From positions 5,620,001 to 5,684,000 of the forward strand of contig NC_074716.1 in assembly GCF_947242115.1 (NCBI RefSeq): DNA of 64,000 nucleotides, given 5' to 3'. Source of the DNA: Biomphalaria glabrata (lineage: Eukaryota; Mollusca; Gastropoda; Planorbidae). Shown one piece after another: positions 36,813 through 59,100 of this stretch. Below the pieces are notes generated by a model that saw only the letters and a list, made by a program, of their open reading frames with translations, was not told where the DNA came from and did no database searches. Every line of letters begins with the position of its first letter. Position 1 is the first letter of the stretch. Made by a program: the position numbers and the translations under genes.

Positions 36813-37263
36813 TGCGGAGGGGGTTTACCCCCCCTCCCCGAAAATATATGACATGCCTTTTGTGGCCGGTTTATATGGTAATGCCCGGGCCGATTTTGAT
36901 ACCCAGTCCGCCCCTGCAAGTCACTGGTTTTCCTGGCTAGCCCATGCAACCCATTCCATGCTCTAAATTATAGCACTATAGGGAAGAAGGAGTATTTGTA
37001 CAAATTTGTCTTAGCATATGGAACGAGGAATGTGCCTTTATCTTTGTGTCTTTCAGAGTATTTTATTAAATTTTGTTTTTGTATTTGAAGATTATGGTTC
37101 AGTGGTTTATTTTAGGCCTCACTACCATAACCATAATCATAAACCCTCTTGAACGTGGATAAGTTTAAATTACCGGTATTATTAGTTTTACCATAGACTA
37201 TATATATACATAGACTACAGAACATGGGATAGAAATGCTTACACCTATCATAAATGGATATCT

Positions 37264-37375
37264 TTCAGGACGCATCAGACAAAGTCATGGGGTATTGCAT
37301 TGACGCCAATAGAAGATGGTTTGATGAAAGCAATGCTGAAATTCGAGTTATGAAAGCAAGTTAGCAGAACTGTCA
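37264..37375 (+). mobile_element. LINE fragment (endonuclease-RT linker region)
   Basis: One frame gives DASDKVMGYCIDANRRWFDE then SNAEIRVMKAS, resembling the WFDExxxEI segment between endonuclease and RT domains of mollusc LINEs. It ends at a stop. Too short for family assignment. Confidence 0.5.
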
Positions 37376-37466
37376 TTGTTTTTCAATACATTTATAGTTC
37401 TTGATCTGTAACTAAACAATCTCCTTGTGATTTAAAGAACTATAATATGTGTCATTAGCAGAACTG

Positions 37467-37645
37467 GCTGCCTGGTCGTGCGGTTTGCACGCTGGAATGT
37501 CGTTCAGATTTTTCGATGGTCCCGGGTTCAAACCCTGCCCGCTCCCATCCCCCGTCGTCCTGCGGGAGGTTCGGACTAGGAAGTAATTATCTTCAACTCT
37601 GAAGGAACATCCAAAACATGTAAAACATTTTACAAACAAACAAAC
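37467..37645 (+). mobile_element. SINE family A, near-consensus copy
   Basis: GGCTGCCTGGTCGTGCGGTT to CATGTAAAACATTTTACAAA plus a CAAACAAAC tail. One of the best-preserved family members in the window. Confidence 0.88.
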
Positions 37646-37887
37646 GTTTTAATTAGATTTGGTTGCCTTTTTTTGTTTTTCTTAGGCTACATATCTCAAT
37701 TGACTAGTAGGCCTTAAATTATAACTTACGTCTCACGTATATACTTTTAATGTAAATAAATTAAACACGCGATGAGGATATTAACAGTACCCGGTGTGTT
37801 ACTTTCCAGTAAACGATTTGTCGGAGAACAACAAATCTGGGAGCCAATTGTTAGTGAGCCACTTGTCGTGTGAAACGGGTTGTAAAA

Positions 37888-38070
37888 AAATGTAAAATGT
37901 TATACATGTTTCAGATGTTCCTCCAGAGATGAAGATAACTAATCTAGTATACATTCTAGTGAAACCTCCCGCAGGACGATGGGGGATGGCAGCGGGCAGG
38001 ATATGAACCCTGGACCATCAAGTCGACCGAACGACAATCCAGCGTGAATATCGCACGACCTGGCACGACA
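37888..38070 (-). mobile_element. SINE family A, diverged, reverse orientation
   Basis: Reading the + strand: ATGTTATACATGTTTCAGAT, CTCCCGCAGGACGATGGGGG, TATGAACCCTGGACCATC and ATCGCACGACCTGGCA, the complement of the family A order. Confidence 0.8.
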
Positions 38071-38074
38071 GGTC

Positions 38075-39033
38075 GGTGAAAAAAGTTGACGGTAAACCAC
38101 GTTGTTTATTGTGAACCAGTTAAATTGTCCATTGGACCTATTGTCTGGTGAACGAATTGTAGGGGCCTCAACTATTACAAATAAGGTTTCTTGAACGCTT
38201 TCAGTGTAGGTTTGAGAGACTGAATATTGTTAGACCGCAAAACCGCACTACGAATGCCGGTATGGGCAGTGTAGATTCGAGAGACTGAATATTGTTAAAC
38301 AGCAAAGCTGGGCAGGGGACATACATGTAGGCCTAAACAGTATAGGTGACGACAATATGGGCTATGAAAGCAATCTATTTTTGTTTTTTGGTGAGTTGAA
38401 ATGTGGTCGGCATAACACCTCCTCGAAAACGCTTTAAAGTCCAGCTAGCAGGCGGTTTCTGAACGAGACTGATGAAGATTTCTTTCAAAGGCCGTGGGAA
38501 ACACATTTGAGCCCAAAAGGAAATCTGCCGAGGACAGGCATAGAAGGCGAAAAGAGAACTTAAATCACACATCGGCATGTGCAGTCAGCCGGTTATGATT
38601 ACGCTGGAAGTCGCAAAATAGGGCCTACATGTATATCACAACAGCTATGACTGCATAGCTACAAATCATTTAATAACCAGACTTTTTTAGTTTTTTAGCA
38701 GCAGAATAGTAGCGGATATTTTGTAAAGGAAGATTTACATCTGTACCTTGGATTTATTAATATTACTTTGGGCAATACATCACTAGATCGACTTTTGCGT
38801 AATTAAATTTAAACGTCCCATTTTGTTATCACTGGATCGGCTGCAGGCAGCATAGTCCATCAGGGTACAGCACTCCGGTTTTCATTAGCTCAACCAAACT
38901 TCCGGCACACTTACTAAGTAACAACCTACAGCGGCTAAGAAAAACAATGTTGAAATACTTTCCCAGTGTGTAACATTTCAGCTTAAAGGATTGGATTTAA
39001 TTTGTGTGTGTGCGTATTCTTTTACATAAAAAA
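38075..39033 (+). promoter_or_regulatory. CDC5L upstream region
   Basis: No coding exon. It contains a two-copy degenerate repeat (GAGAGACTGAATATTGTTA at about 38212 and 38278). Just upstream of the CDC5L start, AACTTCCGGCACAC (about 38896) carries an ETS-like CTTCCGG, a candidate promoter element. The transcription start is not defined. Confidence 0.35.
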
Positions 39034-50894
<11,861 letters not shown>

Positions 50895-51690
50895 GACACA
50901 CATTCAAGACACATCATCACTCAAGACACATCATCCCATGTATTTATGTATGCAATGTTTTTCATGAATGCCAGATTGGGAACACTTCATGCAGATTGTG
51001 AGACTGAAAAACTGTTGTTTTTTTTATTAAGTAGTTTTGAGGTTATCTTTTTCATCTTCATGATACAATTTATTTTCACTGTTTTTATTGCTATTCAATC
51101 AAGAAATGCTTATGTGATGGGATGGGGGCAGATTGAGAAAGAAAATATTTTGGTTTTACATACAGGTAAGGGAAATAATAATACACTTAAAACATTTCCA
51201 CCAGCATACATTTCAATATATATTTCAATAGTATTCTTGTTAGTGAATTCAGGAAACGGATTTAAAAGCAAAACAAAGAATACAGATTAAACAGCATAAT
51301 TTTAATTGCCACGAGTCCCATTTTGTTTTTCCATAAAAATTTATTTTTTTGTTTGGGATATTAGAGTTTACCTCCCTGACACTGTTTGAGCTCAATACTG
51401 TAGTTCAGGCCTAAATATTTTTGGTGGAGACTCACTGTCTGAGATAATGTCAAACGTTTTGTGTTGGTTCTTGTCATAAGTGTCTGATGCTGTGCCATTA
51501 ACAACTTCTGTGTCTGGATTCATGCCCCACTGTAGTTCTCATGTTTCTGTTGATTGTAGCTGGTGCAAAAGAGATCACTAGACCTACTCTGTGTGTGACT
51601 ATTGTCAATGTGTTGGATTATTGTGTCAAAATGGAATCATTTGTTGATTTTAAACATTTTTTAATGTATTTTGAAATAAAATAATTGCAC
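50895..51690 (+). terminator. CDC5L 3' UTR and poly(A) signal
   Basis: AT-rich sequence after the TGA. AATAAA at 51675-51680 followed by TAATTGCACTGTTGAGC is the best cleavage-signal candidate, giving a UTR of about 0.8 kb. Short ORFs here look non-coding. Confidence 0.55.
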
Positions 51691-51825
51691 TGTTGAGCTT
51701 GGGTTAATTTTTTATTTTTCATATTGAACTTAAAAAAACAAACAAATTGGTTTTCTTTGTAGGTAACAATCCATGTTTTATTATTAACCAAGTTATAAGA
51801 CATTATTACTTATGCTCAATGGAGG

Positions 51826-52097
51826 AGCGTTGGCTGAGCGGTAAAGCGCTTGGCTTCTGAACCGGGGGTTGCGAGTTCGAATTCTGGTGAAGACTGGGAT
51901 TTTTAATTTCGGGATCTTTGGGCCCCTCTTAGTCCACACAGCTCTAATGGGTACCTGACATTAGTTGGGGAAAAGTAAAGGCGGTTGGTCGTTGTGCTGG
52001 CTCATGACACCCTCGTAAACCGTAGGCCACAGAATTAGGTGACCTTTACATCATCTGCCCTATAGACCACAAGGTCTGAAGGGGGAACTTTACTACT
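51826..52097 (+). mobile_element. tRNA-derived SINE, family B, well preserved
   Basis: The head GTTGGCTGAGCGGTAAAGCG contains a consensus A box (TGGCTGAGCGG), and GCGAGTTCGAATTCTGG a consensus B box. The body contains GGGTACCTGACATTAGTTGG and GTCGTTGTGCTGGCTCATGA, and the 3' end is GGTCTGAAGGGGGAACTTTA. It could be transcribed by RNA polymerase III through these internal boxes. It lies between CDC5L and the FN3 gene. Confidence 0.88.
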
Positions 52098-53145
52098 TAT
52101 GCTCAATAGATTAAAATATTTTAAACTTTGTTTCATCTTCTTATAAGGACGTTTTAAAATGTATACCTTTTTTGTGAGGCGCCTGCAATAGTATCTCCTC
52201 AAAACCTTTTTAAGAGGCATTTCAAGACATCTCTGCTAATAGGATTTTTCTCGACTTTCTTATGATAAGAGTGGACATAATTGTATTGGCCTGCACTGCC
52301 TCCTTAAATTATACCTAATTTGATCTGTAACTTTTTTTTTTTTTTTACTAGAACACAATTCAATATCATCTTGTCACATCCTTGTTGATTCTTCTTATTA
52401 CGAGAAAAAAGTGAGTTCTGAAGCTCAGAACATAGGAAAGTGCTTGGCATAGGGGCTCCACCCCGGACCCCATGCTGGATGACAGGGAACCAATTGCCTC
52501 TCCAAGAATATCTTAAGAAAAAAAAAGTGTTTTTTCTAGCATAAAAAGGACTTTAGGAAAGAAAAAAAAAAGTAAAAAAAACTAAATGGACTAACTTTAA
52601 TTAGCATTAAATACAGAAATGTGTATTCTAAATATATTGTGAATATTTATGCTTTGTAAAACAAGAAAATTGTGTTCTAATTATATCTTTGAGTTTCTTT
52701 TTTATCACATTTGAAAAGTGTGAGAGACCATAGCCCGATTCAAGGTCTCAAGCTTAGCTAAGTGGGGCTGTAAACAAAAAGTCTTCTCATTTAAGATATC
52801 GCCACTGGCAAAAGTTTGAGAAACACTGCTCTAGTCAATAACATTTTCATTTTTAAAATAAGCAGACAACATGGAAGTGCAACATTTATCTTCCGAATAA
52901 AAAAGTTAAAAAAAAAAAAGATACAATTTTTGAAATAATTATAATAAATAAAATAAAAAATTACATTTGAAGTTCATTTTACAACGGTCTAATTATTATC
53001 TCATTATGTAGGTACAGATAAGCTCTCAGAATTTCATGTGATTAAAATAATGTATCAAGTCCTAAAATGATAATTTCAGCGAGATGATTTTGAAGTTTGA
53101 TTGGAGAGCCTATTTCTACACAAGTCAATAATGAATATGAAACAT
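52098..53145. other. spacer between CDC5L and the FN3 gene
   Basis: No exon is visible. Bases 52795-52830 (CGCCACTGGCAAAAGTTTGA then GAAACACTG) resemble a reversed hAT terminus; no partner end is identified. The FN3 gene's 3' UTR should occupy the right part, since it stops at 53146. Confidence 0.4.
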
Positions 53146-56100
53146 TTATGAAAAATCTTCATAAAAATCTTCTGTGTTCTCATTAATGGCTGCGGCATTC
53201 ATGTAAAGGTCATCATCACACGATTCATCCTTATGCTGTTGGCTTACATATCCTAATTGAAGTCCTTCATAACCATGGTCACTTCCTAGAAAAAAAAAGT
53301 TTAATTTTCTAATACCAATTAAAACAACTCTTCTCAATCTTTCTAAAATGAACACCAAGACCACTAAAGAACCACGAAAGTGGTGCTATAGTAAGGCTAA
53401 TTGGAAAGGATACGAGACAGCTGTCGACAATGCCCTTGAAAAAATCCATGTAGAGTCTAGCTCTGTCGACCTTGTGTACCGTCAAATAACAACAGCTATC
53501 CTGGGCATGGCTAAAAAGTTTATTCCTCGAACTTACCCTTGTAAAAAATTCAAAAAGTTTTGGACGGCTGAAATCAACAAACTTGTTATGGCTCGGAGAA
53601 GGGCATACAAAAAGGTCCAAAAGAACCCAAACAATCCAACACTCAGGCAGAAATACAACAGACTCAGCCTACTAGTCAAAACGTCTGTTAACAGGGAAAA
53701 ACGAGAACATTGGACCAACACCTGTGCAAGGTTAAACCTAAGGGATAGCTCTAAGGCTTGGAGTCTTCTGAGAAATCTCGAAAATGCTGGGCGTACGAAA
53801 ACAGCAACCCCATTATCTTCACCTAGTGGGGTAACCATTTCATCGAAAAAGAAAATTGCCACCTTGTTGAACAAATATTTTGCTAAGATCAACAAGGCTG
53901 CCAAGAAGTCCCCAATGTCCAAAGCCATTGATAAAGCTCGCAAAGCTGATGAAAAAAAAGACCGAAAGGAACCACAGACCGAAAGTGCTGAGGGAACGAT
54001 GAACTCCCCATTCTCGATAGGCGAGCTTAATGCTGCCATAAGGAAATGCCAGCTTAAAAAGGCTCCCGGGCCGGATGGTATCACCCCCGAAATGCTTAAG
54101 CATGTAGGGGGGAAAGGAAGGGCCGTGCTCTTGGCATTCGTAAATAGAACCTGGGCAGATGGTCATCTGCCCAGGGCCTGGAAACGTGCCACCATTATTC
54201 CTATACCAAAAAAGGGAAAAGATGCTTCCACTGCTGAGGGCTACAGGCCCATTTCACTCACATCTTGTGTGGGAAAGATGGCTGAAAAAATAGTAAATGA
54301 GCGTCTGGTTTGGTACCTTGATAGTGCCCGTCTTATAGCTCCAGAACAGGCTGGTTTCAGGGCTGGAATGTCCGCTATAGACCAAGTCAACATCTTTGTG
54401 CAGAGCGTAGCAGATGGATTCCAAAGGACCGAAAGCACATACGCAGTCTTCATTGACTTAAAACAGGCATATGATAAAGTATGGCGGCCTGGTTTGCTTC
54501 ATAAGATAAGAGCCGTGGGGGTGCGGGGACGGATATATTACTGGATTAGAGACTTCCTACAAGAGCGTACAATAAGAACAAGGATGTACGGAGAAGTCTC
54601 AGGGGAAATGACCCTCGAGCACGGCCTCCCCCAGGGCTCCGTCCTGTCATGCGCCCTTTTCACGGCCTTCATAAATGACCTACCGGCTCAGCTAAAATGC
54701 CAAAAGCTGCTATATGCTGATGATATGGAGGCTAGAAATAAACACCTCCAAGACGGTCTATTCTCTGTTCACGCTCGGGACTGGCATTCTCGGGCAACCT
54801 TTCCAACTCTCCCTCAACGGAGTGGCTCTCAGCATGGAAAAGCTACCTAAGTACCTTGGTGTAACTTTAGATCGCAAACTAAAAATGTGTGAGCACATCC
54901 AGGATGTTGTAAGAAAGGCCTCAGGGAAACTTTGCATTGTGCGGAAGCTGGCATCCACGAAGTGGGGAGCCCGAGCAGACATGCTCCGATCCCTGTATTT
55001 AGGAGCAGTCCGATCACAGATAGACTACAGCCTACCTGTGCAAATTTATAGCTCTAGGACTGCTCTTGAACAACTTGATAAAATACAGTCCCAAGCACTA
55101 AGATTTGTCTGTGGAACCTTTAGGACAAGTCCAGTAAATGCGGCTGAAATAATGGCTAATATAGGTCCACTAACCCTTAGGAGGGAAAGGTCAGTACTGA
55201 CCTGCTATGAGCGGTATAAAAGGCTGGATGAATACCTCCCAGCTAGAAAACTAGTGGATGGTTGGAGATGCAGAAGACGTATCCAGATGCAGTCTTTTAT
55301 GCATCATGCCAGTAGACTATCTGATGAAGCTGGCCTCTCCACCAACCGACAAAACATTCAACGCTTTCATCCCCTTCCCCCTTGGTGTCGCCCAACAACC
55401 CCAGACATACGCTTGAAATTAGTAGACCCTAATGCCACTAAGCAAAGCCGTTCATCTAACGACCTTCAAATCCTAGCTCTGGAGACCATTAATACCTTCA
55501 AGCCCAGTGCTATTTTTGCATACACTGATGGGTCGACATCAATAGATTCTGGAAGAGCAGGCTATGGAGCCTACATCGACTTTCTTGGCTCTTACACAGT
55601 CAAAATCTTTGGACCATGTGGTAGTGTTTGCAGTTTTGATGCGGAGACCATGGCAGTCTGTGAAGCCTTAAAAGTCATTGACTCTCAACTCGGCGAGGGA
55701 CATTTGAGGGCAACACAGATTGTTGTGGTCACTGACTCAAAATCTGTACTACAGGCTTTGCAAAGCCCCGGACCATGGCCCCCCCCCCCCCCAATATCAA
55801 CAATGTCATTATGGCTTCACATAACATCAAACAACGCTATGGCACCCCTGTAATAATGCAGTGGGTACCGAGTCACATGGTTGTGACTGGCAACACAATC
55901 GCAGACTCTTTGGCCCACCAGGGAGGGCAAATTCCACCCACTGATCAGGCTGTAAGCTTTCATCAAGCCCTGGCTATAATACAAAAAACAGAAATGGAAA
56001 AGTGGTTTGAGTGCTGGGACAAGTCCCAAAAAGCCCGTGGAGTCTGGAAGCGCATGAGGCGCCCTGACCGCACTTCCCCGTGGTGGAGGCTGTCCAGGCC

Positions 56101-59100
56101 TGAGCAAGCTATTATAGCACAGTGCAGGACAGGCCACTGTCCTGTTGGCTCATATTTCTCGCGGCTATGGCCAAATTTTGATTCACGGTGCCCCCGCTGC
56201 GGGGAAGAAGAGGAAACCGTGCCTCATATTCTGTTTGACTGCCCCAGACTTGCTGATCTCCGTCTCGACAGGTCTGGGAAACCCAAATTCTCGACCTGTA
56301 TGGCGACATTTATGCACTACGCAAGACAACAGGGTTTCTGTCCAGGGCTTTTGCAAGAGAGGATTTGAGCCTCTCAAGCCCTCACTCTAATGGAGTTTGA
56401 TGATGATGATGATATGCTGTTGGCTTACATATCCTAATTGAAGTCCTTCATAACCATGGTCACTTCCTAGAAAAAAAAAGTTTAATTTTCCAATACCAAT
56501 TAAAACAACTCTTCTCAATCTGGGGCATTAATTTATAGGATATTAACTGGCTTCATTTCTCTCTTAAAATGTGAGCATCATTGTAGCTAGCTTTACCAAC
56601 GACTCATTTTCTTTTCTCTTTTTGGTAAATATTCCCATCTATCCTCCAATTTCTAGGCTTAGTTTAACAACCTTTTATTCGCGGCTCAAACCAAGAATGC
56701 CGTAATATTTGTTTTATAAAGCCGTATATATGTGTTTTTTTTTAAACAGCTACAATTTACAAAATAAATATGTTGGTTTATTATCATGTTCCCAAAAAAA
56801 AAAATAATTAAAGATCCGTTCAATTTTCCTGGTATGATTCTAAATTCAGAGTCAACTTGTAGTTTCTTCGGCTCTCTCATTTCATAAACCAACAAATTTT
56901 AAATGGCATGGTACCAATTCATTAGAGAAAAGTCAGGACTCTAATGTGGGTAAATATACATTTTTCAACCTAATCTAAACTTTGTGCAGACGTTTCCGCG
57001 GGCCGGATAAAACCACATTGCGGGCCGGATCTGGCCCGTGGGCCGTATTTTAGGCATCACTGATCTAAGTAGATCTATAAGCCTACCTTTTTTATCGCCA
57101 GGCTTGTTTTTAGTAGGTAGTCCACTGTAGGTTCTAGATGTATCTGTTTTATATTGAACTGGCATAGATTTCAAGATGAGTTCACTGAAGACAAAGATGA
57201 GACTTTTAGACTTAGATGTTAAAGGGTCTAAATGCGCTAAATATTTAAATGCTGTTTGTAAACAAGGTTACAAAGAGAGTTTGTGTGGAAACACTAACTC
57301 GAAATCGGCCCCCGAAGTGGTCCACTCAAGCAGGTAAAAAGGCAGGTTTCAATATTTTCAGAAAGTGTAACCGAAACTATGAACTATTAACAATCAACAA
57401 CTGCAACAACTTCTGTTGTATTGTTAGTTTGAATAACAACTTGCTATCACAGGATACGGAGATTTATTAATGTTACTTTTATTACATTGATAATGTTCAT
57501 ATGTATTCAATGAACTGATAGTTATGAAGATATTGTTAAATGTCAACCTTCCTAACTGACCTATCTTATTATCACTATTAACATTGTTTTTTTTTTTTTT
57601 TAAATAGGCCCTTATTTTTTAATTTCTTATTTGGATCGCGTGTGAAACGAAGTGAAAATGACGTAGCCTAATAAGGCTTTGTCTTCGAGTCCGAAGATTA
57701 GTGAGGAGTACAGTATTTCCCGTGGCTGCGCAGCCCCAGCTGTGACTTACATATTTTGCCACATCCAGGGCAAGCATTACCATTGTCCGCAGGTGGTCGA
57801 TTTAGATTTTCTTTTCGCCGTCTGCGTTTGTCCTCGGCAGCCTAAGGCTGTTAAAAATAAGTAGACTTAGGGAAAAAGAAAAAAAAATGTTTAAAAAATA
57901 TGGAACTCGTGCTATGTTTAAAATGCTTTCTAATTAGACTGCGGCCTTTTGGGGGAAAGAACGAAAATAAAAGACAAAGGTTTGATAGAGCTTACGTTTT
58001 TTTCACGAATAGCGGGGTCAGGTTGCGTATCTGTCAAAAGTGTTTTTAGTGAGCACCCAGGAGGCGAAAGGAGGCAAAAGCAACCTGTGTATACGTGCGA
58101 TAGTTGAAGAGATTTCGTTATAGATCAATGGTATGTTTGCTTATATAGGCCTATACTGTTAATTTCACTGCTAATCCACAACGCGTTTGATGCACCGAAG
58201 GCATCTATCTCTATTCCAGATTTGATGGCAAACTCCTAAATATTGCCAGACTGAGGGCCAAAACTAAAATCAGAGCCACCCTCGTAAGAGATATGCTATT
58301 CGCGAATGACGCAGCGGTAGTGGCACACACGCAAGAGGAACTTCAGTCACTAATGTCCCGCTTCTCTCAGGCCTGTAAAGAATATGGCTTGACTATTAGC
58401 ACGAAGAAAACAAATGTTATGGGACCACCTGCTACAGTACCACCCTCCATTATCATTGACGATAACAAGCTGGACGCCGTAAACGAATTCTGCTATCTGG
58501 GATCCACAATTACAGATGACCTGTCTCTAGAAGAGGAGATTAAAAAAAAACGCTTAGGGAAGGCTGCCTCGACCTTCGCTAGACTCAGGCCAAGAGTTTG
58601 GGAAAACCATAAACTAACTACGGTGACCAAAATGGAAGTCTACAAGGCATGTGTTATGAGTACACTGCTGTATGGCAGTGAATCATGGACCACCTACGCA
58701 AAGCAAGAGAGAAAACTGAACTCATTCCATTTGAGATGTCTCCGTAGGATCTTGAATGTCACATGGAAAGAAAAAGTGTGCAATACTGAGATCCTTGCGC
58801 GATCAGGTATTCCCAGCATCTTTACAGCCCTCAGACAACGCCGTTTGCGCTGGCTTGAACATGTTCGCCGGATGGAGGACAAGCGCATCCCAAAAGTCAT
58901 CCTCTATGGTCAACTCGCGACTGGCACAAGAAAAACTGGTCGCCCCCACCTCCGTTACATAGATGTAATAAAACGTGACTTCAAATCAGTGAACATCAAT
59001 ACTGCCAATTGGAAAGACATAGCTCTAGACCGCAACAGATGGAGACAGACAGTGACCAAGAAAGCTATGGACAGTGAAAGTACATGGGTCTCAGCTCAGG

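Larger units (their letters stand above)
34246..36916. mobile_element. 2.67 kb hAT-family element, nested composite
   Basis: It begins CAGGGGCGGACTGGCTATAT and ends CGATTTTGATACCCAGTCCG plus CCCCTG. The 14-bp termini are perfect inverted repeats, and the 8-bp duplication CAAGTCAC flanks it (34238-34245 and 36917-36924). Its outer ends match the MITE at 33488. The interior is filled with later insertions: SINE A (34648), a zinc-finger LINE tail (35404), a Jockey tail (35925) and a long TA array. No hAT transposase is recognisable, so it is a non-autonomous or expanded copy. Confidence 0.85.
34137..37035 (-). mobile_element. Jockey-like LINE 3' tail split by a hAT insertion
   Basis: The left part, 34137-34245 (GACGTTACTTC...TTACGTCCTACGCGTCATGC...ATTCTGCCAAGTCAC), and the right part, 36917-37035 (CAAGTCACTGGTTTTCCTGG...GGAAGAAGGAGTATTTGTAC), are the reverse complement of the 3' end of the LINE at 61990-63080. 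They are contiguous once the hAT element and one target repeat are removed. Confidence 0.85.

Noticed and set aside
36707-36949. - strand ORF with a long Ile/Tyr repeat
   Set aside because: It is translation of the (TA)n microsatellite and hAT end, not a protein gene.
37361-37466. Repeated TTAGCAGAACTG flanking 37361-37466 as a target duplication
   Set aside because: The repeats do not bound a recognised element; the SINE begins just after the second copy and lacks the repeat at its far end.
51826-51900. Possible tRNA gene (good A and B boxes)
   Set aside because: The tRNA-like head continues into a SINE body found elsewhere in the window, and I could not fold a complete cloverleaf with an acceptor stem, so it is a SINE head.
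53533-54084. 183-codon - strand ORF
   Set aside because: It is the complement of the LINE RT region, whose + strand frame carries conserved RT motifs.
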